Part shown: positions 22,379 to 35,209 of the stretch, piece after piece
Position numbering within the stretch: the stretch's first letter is position 1
How the letters are laid out: the number at the start of each line of letters is the position of its first letter
Assembly (NCBI GenBank): GCA_022410635.1
Contig: JAJVDF010000209.1
Span: 1,526,979-1,590,978 of the forward strand
Direction of reading: 5' to 3'
DNA: 64,000 bases
Source: Tretioscincus oriximinensis
Taxonomy: Eukaryota; Chordata; Lepidosauria; Squamata; Gymnophthalmidae
Notes under the pieces: generated by a model
Told to the model about the DNA's origin: nothing
The model's database searches: none
Seen by the model: only the letters and a program-made list of their open reading frames with translations
Made by a program: the position numbers and the translations under genes

Positions 22379-24160
22379 CAATCCTTGTATCTCCTGGGGT
22401 CGGGACTTGAGAGAGGAGTAAGACGAGAAATGGATCTTTGTTGCTGCAGGGAGCAGCTTGGGATGAAGGCAGTGACAGAGCACACTGTGTGCCCCTGTGC
22501 AGTGCATGCATGTGCATCCGTGCATATGTGTAGTGCGTCTGCAAACTGCCTGAGCCCCAGATGGGCACTGTGGCTTTTTTGTTTGTTTTTAAATGAAATT
22601 AAATTTTTAGGGGGCATTGAATGCTGGGGAAATCTTCCCCCACCCAGGAGACCAGGGCTAGGGCCCTCAAACCTTTCCCGGAGGTCTGCGACCTTTTCTA
22701 AAGTCCATCTTTCTGTTAGTAGGAGTTTTCCATCTGCATCTTGGAGTACTCACTTTTTTCTTCAGGTTTTCTGGATCTCTGGTTGTTATTTTTCTTTTGT
22801 CTATTTTTACTTTCCCATTTCCATCTCAGAAGGCCTATATTTATTGCCTTTCTCAACCATGTGGTTATTGAATTGACTTTATTGCTCACTTTAAAACCTA
22901 TCGGTGTTTTCTCCCCAACCTTGTAGATATGAGTTTTTCTATATAAACATTTTTTTATTAATCATTTTCAATTACATCAATAACATTGGACTAGCTTCTG
23001 CAACATAATTCCAAATTAAATAATTATCCAATGTCGATACGAGTTTCTGTAAATCTTTTAATCTGTGTATTCAAACCTTTTCTCCCTAACATTGTTGGCT
23101 TATTAGAAAATTTGTCCTGGTTCTTTTCAGCTCTGAGTAACAATTTATTTATGTGGAATATAAGATGTTAAGCCTGTGTGCAGATTAACATTGGGTTTTA
23201 CACATGCAGCTCTCTTACTGAACTATATAGAACTAACAGTCCTAGGTTCTGGGTGCAGCAAGGCTTTATACCTGCTAAACTGCACTTGTACATGGATTAT
23301 TTTTTTAATACCACTTATTATCATTACATATCTTCAGTAGTGTATAATACAAGACTTTTATTCTCTGTAGCAATGTACAAGGCCATCAGCCAAAAATAGA
23401 GAGAAGATATTGAGGTTTCATAGCACAGCCTTATTTAGCAATTGCATTAGTTCTGCTTAGTATCAGTATCTCCTTTACCTTATTCCTTCTTTTTCTTTAC
23501 CTTTTTTATTACTCTCCCAAGTATCCATATATAACTATTACAAAACATCAAATATTGCTGATAGTTATGAACCACTTTGGATGGAAAAGTTTGGATGATT
23601 TTTTTAAAATGAACAATACAGATGATAACAAAATTCTCTTTGTACCCAGTGTGAACCTGCCTGGTAATAGAACACTGTTCTTTGCAGTCTATATCTCTTC
23701 TGTTTCCTTAGACATTTTCTTATTGCAGCTTTACATGTCCTTAGAACTTGTTTGCTACTCTTAGCTTGCCAATGCACATTCTGGTGTGACTTCAATCCAA
23801 AGATCAAATGAATCCCCATCCAAGCAAGGCAAGACAGTGTTTTTCATAAAATAGTGAAATCCCAATAAGACTTCTGGATCCTATAAAAACAAAATTAAGT
23901 GCCTCCAACATAACGGGGATGCTATCTGCTTTTATGAACTTTAAGAAGTTACAGAACAATATACTGAAGTATGCATTCTGAGCCAATTGTTGAATGCAAA
24001 TAAGATTTTGGAATTTTTCTTGACTGTCAAGGCTACTAGTGTCTAGGAAGAGGCATACTTGACTCGTATTCATGGAATATGCATTTCTGTTCCTACAATT
24101 TTGTGTGTATGTCCTGTGGGTTAAGAGCAAAACAGCTGGCTTGATACACGTCAGTCTTGA
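22379..24160 (+). other. ATP2B1: ATP2B1 intron 1, unassigned
   Basis: 22930-23120 is AT-rich and could be an L1 3'UTR scrap, but no coding motif supports it. No exon signal. Confidence 0.35.
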
Positions 24161-24164
24161 AAGA

Positions 24165-24550
24165 GCTGCATTGGCTGCCACTCCACTACTGAGCCCAATT
24201 CAAGGTATTTAATTTATAATGCTCTAAGTAACCTGGATCCCAAATATCTAAAGAAACTTCTTCTCCCGTATCAACTTGCCCATGTGTTAATACTTTCAGA
24301 GGAGGCCCACCCATCTTAGCACCAAATGTAGTAGGAACCCGATGGGGCATTTTTGATGGTTGCCCGCAGATTATGGAATAGACTCCCTCTTGAGCTCCAT
24401 TGCTCATGACTGTATTCATTCAGAAAATCTTTGAAGACTCACTTTTTTAACCTGGCCTTCGATTGAAGAAATGGCTTTCACTTCCCTACTTTCAGATACT
24501 GTTTCAAAATGTCAATTTTGTGTTTCTGTAACTGGCATGAATGGATGTTA
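24165..24550 (+). mobile_element. L2-like LINE 3' end
   Basis: It reads, with frameshifts, as the L2 ORF2 C-terminus (LHWLP...FKVFNL...CSK...P; later a degraded LRS...WNSLP region) and continues into the 3'UTR shared with 3585-3745 and 38840-39015 (TTGAAGAAATGGCTTTC, TTTCAAAATGTCAATTTTGT). Confidence 0.6.
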
Positions 24551-26985
24551 GGCATTCAGTTTGTCTATTTTAGTCAATACCATTCGTCTTATAGAAATCA
24601 AAGTCAATCCCAGCACTATTTTTAAAAAAAAACACTGAACTTTTATTTGTTTTCAAAAGAATCTCTCTTCATTTGTTGCTCTGTGAATTTTTTTCAGATA
24701 CTCAAAGACTGCCACCATGTTCCTTCAAAAGTTTCCAAATGTTTTTGGAAAGTAAAGTTCTGGCCCAGAAATACTGCCAATTAATGAACTTTTTAAAAAT
24801 GAAAATCCATCAAAAGCTAAGAAGCAAAGGCAGAAGGGAATGCTGGCAAGCGTTTCTTGGTAGCAATAGGCAGACTATGCTGACATGACAGAATTAAAAG
24901 ATTGAGCTGACTTAGCAAAACAAAGCATTTTGGGGATCCTTTAACAAGTCTAATGAGGTGATTCGGATCATGAGCTCTTTGGAGCCCACATTTAATATTG
25001 TCCCAAACAATGTTATTATGTACTTTAGCTGAACTACTATGTTTTAAAAGCTCATTTTTAAAATAATGACTTGTGAAGTGGACATAACAATTAGAACTAT
25101 TTGCTTCCTCTTATCTGGAAATTCTTACTTGCATCTGAATTTTGCTATTTTTTCTAAATTTATATTGCTAACTCATCATTCAGTTTCATCTCTGGATCTA
25201 AACTCATGAAATAGTCTTGAAATATTTTTCTACTTTACTTGAGGATTAGAAGGTTGTTTTTAACATGTGATTTTTATAATTTTTATTAATGGTGCCATCT
25301 AATATATTCTTGCTTGGTTGATTTGACAGTGTATCATGGATAAATCTGTTAAGAACAATTATTCATCACATCAATACCATTTGCAAGGAAAGTAATATTT
25401 TGCTTCATTTCTTAATTTTTTTTGCCATCTCAACATCCATGGCACCCCTCCAGTTAATGCAAAATAATAATAACAATTATAATAATTATAATTATAATAA
25501 TTATAATAATTATTTTATATTATATTTATATATTTATTATTTATTGGGGGGCAGTAATGATTAGATGTGGAAACTTTGCCTACAATCTTTTATTTCACTA
25601 GATATCAATGATTCTGTACATGTGANACCCTGTTATGAATGCCAAAGAGTTGGGTGTATGTGTTGATTATAATGAAGTTTTTTTATAACAAAACTCATTG
25701 TAACCAACATTACTATTACAGAAGTTCTGCTGGGACTTTCAAATTTGTTATACTGCGAATTTGTTGTTTTTTATAACGGGGTTTTACCTGTATTCATAAA
25801 TTTGTTGTTCATGGGAGATGGGAAGAACTAGTACATATTTGCTGTTCATTGTTTATTAATTAATGATTCTTTCACTTAACATTCCATTTATACAATATTT
25901 AAAGTTCTTCTAAAAATATTGTACAGTTGGGTAATATAAATACAGAACTTTATATTTAAATCTCTGTTTGACACGAGTTTTGGGTTGCCTGCTGTCATCT
26001 GTGTGAAGGAAATGTATTAAGTAGGCTTAAAAGAATTTCTTCTGAAATACTAGTGATTTGTCTCTGTTTTTGTTTTATTATCATTTTTTCATTTATTGTT
26101 TAGGGCCTAATAGTTATTGCCTTTAGGTGTTAATTTTTCATGTATATTAGAGTTATATATGAAATCAAATGTTTGCAAGTGCATGAGATAATAAGATAAA
26201 AGAGGGTGTATAAAAGTGGTATGTAGAATAGAAGACAGAATGAAATAAAGGGGAGGGTTGGGGTTAGTTAAATATTTGAATTCTGGGTGGGTTAAGTGAA
26301 GGGGAGAAATGAAGCCTCTTTTATTGTGAGACATGGGGAAAAGGAGGCATTTGGATTCTATGGGTTAGAGGACACTGAGTTAATGAACAAAAAAGAAAGA
26401 CATTCAGTAAAATTAACAGAATGTGGCTTGGGAAAAAATAGTAATGTGGAATCTGAAGATACATAGTACCTAATTTTAAAATCTTGCTAGATGAGTTTTA
26501 GGAAGTCCTCCTGTTGCCCTAGTGCTGGTAATTAAGCACCTGAAAGAGCATATCCTAGACCATAATGCCACAGAGGGACTATGTGTATACTTTTGTGAGT
26601 GCTGCTTTTGTGCTTCCCACTACAATAGCCACCCTCCCTGTTAGCACCGAGATGGGAACCACATGAGTATAGATATATTGAGGTTATGCCCCCTAAACTT
26701 TAGAATATGGGAATAGCTGGCAACCTCCTCACTAACTTGGCAGAATTGTTAAGTCAATTCACAACAACTTTTATTTATGACTTGATTGTAGATGAAAGGG
26801 TTGACTTACAGTGTGTTCCAGAGTCTGGGTGGGTGAACTGGGAAGCCCAAACTTACTCAGTTTTGTCTTCCAGGATATCGGTTGCAATATGAGCTCAAGC
26901 TTGTGGAACAGAGTGGAGAAGTTGCTATAGTCTGTATAAAAGCCCCTTTTGCTGTCTGCCTGGGATTAATTTTTTTTGGGTGGGT
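24551..26985 (+). other. ATP2B1: ATP2B1 intron 1, unassigned; AT microsatellite at 25460-25550
   Basis: The only defined feature is an (AAT/ATT)n tract at about 25460-25550. Other short frames are unsupported. Confidence 0.4.
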
Positions 26986-26989
26986 GCCA

Positions 26990-28262
26990 TAGAACAAGGA
27001 AGCTGTTGGTGTAAATGTTATTCAGCTGCCCAATGGCTTCCCTATTTTAACTGGTAGAGACTGTCTGAAATGTAGTGTTCGGGGACTTCAGTCTCCTTAT
27101 TTAGACTGCCTCTTGCAGTCTGGCTCAGAATTTTATGACATCCCATGTAAAATATTATTTCATTATGTTATGGGACTAACTTCGTTGCAGAATATATTCT
27201 TGACCTAGTCTTTGCTACAGAAAATGGAACTAGTACCCATTGGTAGGTGAATTTCTGCGAGTCCATTATTTTGGATGGATAATTTATTGTGAAGTTATAT
27301 GATGTCTTTTCTCATTGCAAGGGTGAGAAAAAAATGAGATGTTCTGCCTGGAGATTTATGGAATTAAAGAGATTCCTAATTCTCTAAGGGAGTTTCTGGT
27401 TGATATGGTTAATTTCACTTTGGAAATATAAGGTGAGTAGCGTTATTGACAGGACCTCTCCCAAATCTGAGATGGAACTTTAGACCTTTAATAGCTATAG
27501 AAGAGAGGACTTTTCCCCAAATACTGCTTCTAATGCCTGCAGCACCTGAAAGTAATATAAATTTTTCACTCCCATTAAAGGCCCAAAGTTGTACCCCAGA
27601 TTTAATATTGGAACCCAACTTTATGGGCTTTGCAGAGTTCTTAAAGCATCCTTGTGTGATAGGAGGAAGCTAATGGCTGGAGCACAAGTGGAGAAAGTCA
27701 CAAATCAATCTTGTGGAACACTGGCTAGAGAAAATCATCATGCCTACAATGGCATTGGCAGCTGCCAAGAAAATTAATTTCCCCATCTCTATTGTCTTCT
27801 CAGGAGGTTATCTAAGAGATTAAAGGATTATTATCATAAAACTAGGATATGTACATGCCACCTTTGGAAAGTTGTAATAAATTTATTATGCTCTGCCTAT
27901 ACTCAGATTTGCAAAGTATTGCACACTATAGTTGGAAATATATTTACATTGGAGATAATGAAGCACCTTAAGCTTATAGAATCAGTTGCAATTATCGTAA
28001 CTTGATTTGTCTCCTTGATTGCAGCCTTTCACGGCTAATAAAAGCTAGTTGAAGGAATTATAATTGGGTGATCTAAAAAAATGATAAATGTCTCTTCCAA
28101 AGGAAGCTGTGGTATAGCTCTCACTAAGAGAACCTTCCTGTATTTGAAGGTATTAAATAAGGAGGTGATATCTACACAATTAAAGTATAATTATCTGGAT
28201 TTATTTCAATATGGGTTTGTGCAGGATATGTCCCAAACAGCAAAACTCTTATGCTTACCAAG
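26990..28262 (+). mobile_element. L2-clade LINE ORF2 central part, decayed
   Basis: Ordered remnants of the endonuclease-to-RT region are seen: DLVFATENG (about 27210, the usual LDLVF box), AAAKKINFPI (about 27760) and, in an open frame from 28081, KVLNKEVISTQLKYNYLDLF followed by QYGFVQDMSQTAKLL, matching the L2 RT box of the form LDPFQSGFRPGHSTETALL. Stops and indels are frequent. A different repeat follows directly at 28263. Confidence 0.65.
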
Positions 28263-28693
28263 TAGGGTTGCCATATTTTGGCAGCCCAAAACCGGGACGT
28301 GTGTGTGCACACGCACGCACACAGACGCTTGTGATGAGACTGGCAGAACAGAGCTGCACAAAAGCTCTGTTCTGTCAAAAACCCAAGCATTTTTCCTCTG
28401 CTGGAGGCGAGTTGGCGCGCACTCCCTGACAGCAGGTGCNAAACCCTGCCTCCAGCAGAGGATCAGCTATGGCTCGCTCCGAGGTTCCTTCCAGGATCCT
28501 GGAAAGTGTTGCTTGGGCTGCAGCCATCAGTCCTGACGGCTCCTTTGCCTTTAAAATCCTGGATTCTTATATTCCCTGATGCAGCAACGGGGAATGTAAA
28601 AATCCGGGATTTTCTCTTAAAACCCGGAGGGGACTGTATTTTAGACTCCAAAGCCGGGATTGTCCTGCCTTCCCAGGATGTATGGCAATCTTA
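28263..28693. mobile_element. Putative non-autonomous DNA transposon inside L2
   Basis: The ends TAGGGTTGCCATA and TATGGCAATCTTA are inverted repeats with two mismatches. The interior carries AAACCGGGAC and internal CCGGGAT/AATCCGGGA motifs in both orientations and a CA/CG-rich patch. It interrupts the L2 reverse transcriptase. No clear target duplication, so boundaries are tentative. Confidence 0.5.
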
Positions 28694-29355
28694 TTAATAT
28701 ATATTTACTGTTATGTGCCAAATATATAATGTCACAAAATCCCCCCTCCCCCAAGATCATATTCTAGAAAATGCTACATACTCTCAGACAATCCAATTGT
28801 GATCACTCCTGGATGAAAGATGGTTCCCTCAGTATGATTTTTAACTGTATTTTGATATCAGATTCATTCAAATGAAGTACAGGTGCATTATAGAAAACAC
28901 GATAGGTCCCAAAACTTGGTTTATACCCCACAATGACATACGTATCCAATCTATGGATCCATTTGGATTCCCCTTGCAATAGTTATTTCTTGATGTTCCT
29001 ATTGGCACAATCTGTCTGTTCTAATGAAAAATAACAAGGAACATGAAATCCCTATGATCATGATTTTCTTGAATAAAATGTTGCACCAGTGGAGATGTGT
29101 GACTCCACGTGTGAATGTAAGATTTTGGATGTGTGTTCCAATATTCTCGTGTGATTAGGGCATGTTGTCATACACCCACAGGTGCCTACAAACTATGATT
29201 TCAGCAGGATATGACAGTGAAATTGTCACAATCTGGGCAAATTGGCGTGGTGTATGCAAGCCTGTTACTCTCATTAATCTCCGTGCAGATTATTTCACTG
29301 CCATTAACTATAGTATCATGCTGGAATGCCTTAAGTAATGGGATTTAGAGTCACT
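28694..29355 (+). other. ATP2B1: ATP2B1 intron 1, unassigned
   Basis: No recognised coding or repeat block. Confidence 0.35.
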
Positions 29356-29359
29356 GTTT

Positions 29360-29905
29360 TATAGTATTTTATTTATTTAATAGAACGTTAGAGGAGCCCT
29401 GCTGAATTGGGCCGGAGTCCATCTAGTCACCAATTGCACCTGGGCAGTCTGGAACAGAAGAAGGAAAAACCTTCAACTGTTCTCAATGCCCTGCAAATGG
29501 CATTTCAGGAATACTGACTGCTGCTCCGTCTCGGAAACAGTGTCAAGACATCTATCCTAGTAGCTATTTATACCCTTGGTGTCCATTAACTTGTCTAATC
29601 CTGTCTTAAAGCTATCCAGGCTGCTAGCTACCAACACCTCTTCCGGAAGTAAATTCCAGAGGCCAATGACCCTCTGCATGAAAAAATACTTTCCCTTGTC
29701 TGTCCTCATTCTTCTGCCCATTAGTTTCAAGGAATGCTCCCTGGTCCTGGTGTTATGCGATAGATAAAACAATTTTTCTCTATTTACCTTATCCATCTCG
29801 TGCATGATTTTATACACTTCAATCAGATCACCTCTCAAACGCCATCTTTTGAGCCTGAATAGGCCCAGACATTGCAGCCGGATTTCATAAGGGAGGTGCT
29901 ACATC
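29360..29905 (-). mobile_element. CR1-type LINE: ORF2 C-terminus and 3'UTR
   Basis: The minus-strand frame 29838-29557 reads RGDLIEVYKIMHEMDKVNRE ... KYFFMQRVIGLWNLLPEEVL ... SFKTGLDKLMD. This is the standard C-terminal tail of CR1-group reverse transcriptases, uninterrupted here. The 3'UTR (29360-29555) contains the complement of GCCAGAGCCCATCTAGTCC-like text. It is the best-preserved copy of a family with further fragments at 35.2, 39.2, 49.9, 51.9, 56.1 and 61.4 kb. Confidence 0.85.
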
Positions 29906-30035
29906 CCCTTGTTTATTTTTATTTATTTGTACCTGATACTCCACCCTATACCCAAAGGTCTCAGGGCAAATAACATTAAAAACAGAAATACAAAATTGGC
30001 AAGTTAAATGCAATATTAAATAGTAGTTGTCTTTC
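29906..30035 (-). mobile_element. LINE/SINE 3' tail (CCTGAGACCTTTGGGTATA type)
   Basis: The (ATTT)n-flanked sequence ATACTCCACCCTATACCCAAA then GGTCTCAGGG is the complement of the 3' tail also seen at 53685-53768 and, in + orientation, at 55725-55790. Confidence 0.55.
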
Positions 30036-31155
30036 TAGTTCTGTGGCAGATTCCAAAAAGTAACAATGGAAAAACTTTGCTTGATGCTGTGGGGCAATTA
30101 TTTTTCTCACAGGGCTCTTATAGGTTTTGATGTCTTTTTCCCTTAATAATAAAGACCTTCATTTTAAAACTTCATTTTTTGCTTCTTGTGTTATCTTTAA
30201 CTAATGTTTAAATTTGTTTGTTGATCTGAAACATTTAAGTGTGTCAAATATCCAAAAGATTAAGATATCAGGAAAGGGGGAAATACTTTTTCACACCACT
30301 GTAAATTTTTACCTTACATTTGTTCTGGCTGCTTCTCCAAGGTCTTCTCAGAACGTAGGCAGTAGGAACCTTTTTTCATTACATTGGTGTGATGATGGAG
30401 CTGCTGGAATTTTCAATTAAGTATTAAATATAAAAAAATGTTTTTATCCATCAAGCCTTTAATAGCAGCATTTCATATAGTGGTGTCATCGGGTACCCTG
30501 GAAGGTCCGAATGGGCAGCCAGGAAGAAGGAAAACGGCTGATAGTGATTCTTTTGCTGAATTTGCAGGATGCTGGACTTAAATTTTGAATTGCCATTTTG
30601 AAAATAATTCAAGATAGCATTTTGTACTTCATTAATTAAAATCTAGATAAATCATTAAGTATACAATTGACAATCTAGCCTTTGGACTGGTCTTCGCTCT
30701 GAATTTTTTCATGATTTTGTAGCCTTGATAGCTGCAATACTCTATGGTACAGGTGAATGTTTGTATTCACATAATTTTACACCCTTGTAAGTTAAATCTC
30801 ATTGAATATATAAGATTGAAATACAGAATAACAACATTGTAGTTCAAATTGTGTAGTCACATTACAATGTCTTATTACATAACTGAACTAGACGTTTTAC
30901 CTTTTCTTCTACAACTTCTTGATAATCTAGACTCTTCTTGAAAAGGTGTACGTTTCGTATACCTATTGCAGGGGAAAACAGTCAAGGTTTTTTCATTTTA
31001 AAACCTTTATTTTAGCTTTTTAAAATTACTGTAATTGAGATAATTAATGGTTTGTGCTATGCCCTAAGGAGATAAAATACTGTTGCTACAAACAGTTGAT
31101 GTGAATTCTGTATCTTACAATATTGCTTTTTATGTAAGTTGTCTTTTGTCTATAG
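30036..31155 (+). other. ATP2B1: ATP2B1 intron 1, unassigned
   Basis: No coding or repeat signature recognised. Confidence 0.35.
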
Positions 31156-31457
31156 GTTGCGCTGGTACAGTTAGCATTTGAGTCTTTGAACCCAGAAGTT
31201 AAAAAGTTTAAACGAACTGAATTTGCTTCTGAAGACTTAGAAGGAAAGTGTGTTATCATGGTGAAGTAAAGAACGGATTATTCAGTCATGTAATGCTTGG
31301 CTGCATGTCAAACCTCTTTATACTGTACTCTAAAGAGGAAATGAGAGTTCAGAATGCTCAAGTTTTTGAAATTGTTGAAATGAGAAATAACTTTGGCTGT
31401 TGTCAAAAACACGGGAAGTGGAATATGCTACCAGAACAGTACATTGGTCACTGGTAA
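31156..31457 (+). other. Exon-like block of unknown identity
   Basis: A pyrimidine-rich TCTTTTGTCTATAG acceptor-like sequence precedes 37 open codons (31156-31266), rich in Lys, Glu and Phe, then TAA. A second frame (31248-31457) stays open for 69 codons just after. No domain is recognised. It could be a fragment of a retrogene, an alternative leader exon or chance. Confidence 0.2.
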
Positions 31458-31919
31458 GGGTTTTTATGAATTTGTAGCACATACTTCCAAATAGCTTAAT
31501 TCTCCCAGTACTGCATCACTCAACTCGTGGTAACTTTTAAAGTTTGTAGCAATATAAAAACTGTTTTCAGTATTTGAAATTAGTTACAACTACTTTCATA
31601 AAAACCTATTTCAGAGACCTAAAGTTGCCAAACATAGTGAGATTAAGTAACGATGAGAGCAAGGGAGATAAAATACAAATTCAGTGAAGATGTGATATGC
31701 TTAGTTCTCATAAGAAAGCTGTAAGAGCAGAAGAGAGAAGATAGATAATACGTTTGATGTGAAGAGTTGCTTATCTTCGTTGTGAGGGCATGGCAAGGTC
31801 ACTCTAAAATGCATTATAGAGTTCATTTCTATTGCTTTGTAACTCTGAAATGAAGGTATATATAGACGGGTCTCTGAGCCAACTTCCTCTATCAGCAAAA
31901 ATGTTTTCTGAGGACAGGA

Positions 31920-32165
31920 CTGATTGCAGATTGGCTGAGGACGTATTATTCCTCCCAGGGCTAGCTGTGGTGCAGGCTGGGAGAGCTGTAGTCTGCAGGG
32001 CAGGGCCCTGCTTGGGCTGAGCAGAAGAGGCTGTCTGCTGCTAGGACTACACTTCCCAGCAGTCCTAGCTGCCAGTACAACTCCCGTTTCATTTTCTTCA
32101 CATTTGGACTGCTAATGCTGGTACCTCCTAGCTCCATGAAGTTGGTAGGCATCCAAGCCTTCAAA
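31920..32165 (+). repeat. Unnamed interspersed repeat, copy B
   Basis: Inverted homologue of 8228-8422, with shared blocks CAGATTGGCT, TTCCTCCCAGG, GTGCAGGCTGGGAG, CACTTCCCAGCAG and TTCACATTTGGACTG. Copy B is longer on its 3' side. Partial internal self-complementarity (CAGTCCTAGC near 32057 against GCTAGGAC near 32039) suggests a DNA-transposon origin. Confidence 0.7.
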
Positions 32166-32169
32166 TAAG

Positions 32170-34670
32170 CACTTGTCATCTCGAAAAAAAAGACATAGAA
32201 AAGCAGGTAGACATATAACTGATACCCATAAAGCTGGAAACAAAAACATTACCTGAAGATGAAAATCTGGAAGCTGGTTGTTTGTTATTGTTGGCAACTG
32301 GCACCTAGTCTATAAGAAGCATGTCAGTGCACATTCTCAATACTGCAAAAGAAGTTTATATTAAGTACAACTTTCCAATGATTGGTAAGACATGAATGGG
32401 AAGGCTTCCTAAACATATAGCTAGTGAAATGCTGTTGGTATACTCTGGTTTCTCTCTGAAATATATAAACACTTATTGTGTATAGTTAGTTCTTCTTTCT
32501 TTGTCTGTTTCAGTGGCTAGTAAGTGATGACCCTCTTCTTAAATATCTATAATTTTTGTTCAAAATAGAATACCTTTGTTAAAAATGATTGTTTGGTCTG
32601 ATGGCATCACTAAACAGAAAAACCTTGTTGTTGCCCAAGCTATAGTATTCTTAACTTAAAAACATTACGAAGGCACAGAGAAGATCAGGTCTGCAAATAT
32701 TTTTATGCATGTTCTTCTTTTAGTTCATCCTATACTTTTTGTAATCCTCAGGTGATCATGCTTGTAAGGCTGGCAGCATTGTTAGCAAATAGTTCATTTC
32801 ACAATACAATACCTTGTCCGCATTAGCGTGCTTCGTAGTTATAAACTAATCCTTTACAGGGCTTAGTACCACCTGTTTATTGACAAAATGTTTAACCTGA
32901 ATTTTAAGCTTTCTATGCTTTATTCACTGCTTACTCTCTTACTGATGCTGAGAAAGGTGTAAAAATGGATTTTCCAACATCATCTTCAAATTTTGTTCTG
33001 TTAACTGGATTCTTTTTCTTAAGGCCTCTTCGGAAAGTTTCACAATTCAAATTCATTATAGCTTTCAATATAAAAACTAAATTGTTCATCAATGACTCTT
33101 CTACATAATGATGTTTGCAAATGCTCTTTTGCATCTTTTATGATTTGTCTAATAGAAGGGAAGGGAATAATGGACTACTAGTTTCAGTATGCTGTAGTAT
33201 GTTTAAAAACTGCTCTAGTAATTTAAGTCTTAGTAAATGGAGTCAAACAATGCCATCTAGTGAGACCTAATGGCTTTCAGCTAAAATCAGTAACTGAACA
33301 GTAAGATTGACTATTGCATGCTTTAATATTTAGGTTTATATAATTGATTTGAGATTGTTAAACTCTAAAAATGTTACAAGATTTGAATTATTATAGAAAA
33401 TATATTTTTTAACATTCAACCATTATTGAACTGATTAAATCCAAACATTTCAAAACTTAACAATGTTGCACATTGATCAACATCTAAAATTAAATATCTA
33501 GTTTTTAATTAGTTACAATAATGCTTGATACTTCATTTTAAAGGACTTTCTNTAAGCTGTCATTTGATTTATTACAGTGTTTTTTTAAAAAAAACTATAC
33601 ATCTTCCAAGATTTCATTTAATTTTAGCCAAATATATAAAATATGTCTGTGAAATTCAGTATTCCTTTTTATTAAGCTTTGCTTCCAATATTTATTTAAT
33701 TACACTTAGGTGCTGACATTATTTTGAAATTAGTCATAGTATCATACACATATTAATAAACACTAAGGCAACATTTTTGCTCTTAATTATAACCACGTAA
33801 TTAATTTGTTCATATGCTCACTTAGTTTTTGATGATTTTGAAACAAAATTTGATTTGCCAGTTAACCTATAAATTCAAGAGATTTATGAACAAATATGTC
33901 TAAAAACAGTGAATACTTAAAAGATTAACATGGCTGATACGGCTGTAGAAGAGCAATTCCTTATATGCACTGTGATGCAATCATTGATAACAGTCTCATG
34001 TCCTCTGCACCATTAACTAAGACTGCTTTTCTTCTCATGATAGCTCAGGATTTTTTTTATTGGTATGAATAAAACAATAATGTTTTTGTGTTCCAAGATG
34101 ACTAGAAAAATTCTATTTTACAGAACAGATTTTCGCCATATAGTGTCCACTTCGCTGCCCACCCAAAGTTATGATATTTTGGCAAGAGTTCTGGCATAGT
34201 TAAAATATTTTTATCTTAGCATGTATTACTTGCAGCTTTTAAGTATAGAAATAGGAGGCTGTTCTGTGCATCATTGAGGCTATTGTGTTCCCCATTTTTA
34301 GCAAGGATAGTACTTTGCTTCAAATAGGAAATCTTTTGATTTAGCAACACTACCTGTTTGTATGCTTTTTCTTTTTAATTATGTTAGTGTGTAATCTCGT
34401 ATGATTGGCTGAAATTGACCCGAACATCCAGCTTGATGACAGCTTAATTGAACAGATGATTATTTTGTTCAATTTTGAAGGTTTTTTGGGGAAAAATATA
34501 TTTTCCATTAAAAACTCTTTTCAAAGGCAAAACACAGGGAACATAAGCTGTTTAAATTGTTCATGAGTGTGAAACCCGTTTGTTCAACTTTTGAGATAAC
34601 CAAAGAATGTGTTCAATTCGATGTGAACAGTTTTGAGCATAAAGTGTTGGGATTTTTTGTTATTTATTAT
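32170..34670 (+). other. ATP2B1: ATP2B1 intron 1, unassigned
   Basis: About 2.5 kb with no recognised repeat or coding signature. Unusually repeat-poor for this intron, so possibly constrained. Confidence 0.35.
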
Positions 34671-34812
34671 TGAAAGGTCCATCAGTGATTCAGAAGCATC
34701 TGGAGTAGATTTGTCTACAAAAGTTCATCTTGCCTACCTTTTTCTTATTAGTCTTTAAGGTGCTATTAGACTGCCTTATTAGACTTTTTATTCCTGGTTT
34801 CTTTCTGATGCG
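34670..34812 (+). mobile_element. PLE-type 3' tail with hammerhead-like remnant
   Basis: CATCTGGAG, a perfect GTAGA-TTTG-TCTAC hairpin (34705-34718), then AAAAG and TTAGTCTTTAAGGTGCTATTAGAC matches the 3' tail of the PLE at 55020-55141. Confidence 0.6.
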
Positions 34813-35209
34813 ACTAAATGTCTCTCTATTCCCTTTGAGAATGATATAGGAGACAAAAATTCAAGTATAATCTTAAATTATATCTTTTATCTCTTGCAAG
34901 TTACCAAGCCCGTTTCCAAGTTTAATAATACATGTGCAAGCATAATTCTGTTCAGGTTTTTTTTTTCATGGTACTTAATGAATATTATAAGTAATAACTA
35001 ATATATGCCTTGGTCTTTTTTAATTTGATACTGCTTTGGCAACTTCCCAGCTAAACATAATGCTTTTATGTAAATATTACAGAGCACAGGATCCAAAGCA
35101 GTACTGTATCTTTCGAGATAATCCCTTGTTGGTATTACCCTAATAAGGAATNTACTTCAGTAGAGATTTTGTGAAATATTTTGATGTTTATTTGTTAAAN
35201 TTAATCAGA

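Noticed and set aside
22145..22617. Ser/Pro/Phe-rich minus-strand frames
   Set aside because: Antisense of the GGAA microsatellite.
29557..29838. 93-codon intact minus-strand frame as a host gene
   Set aside because: It is the C-terminal tail of a CR1-type reverse transcriptase and recurs in several broken copies in this window.
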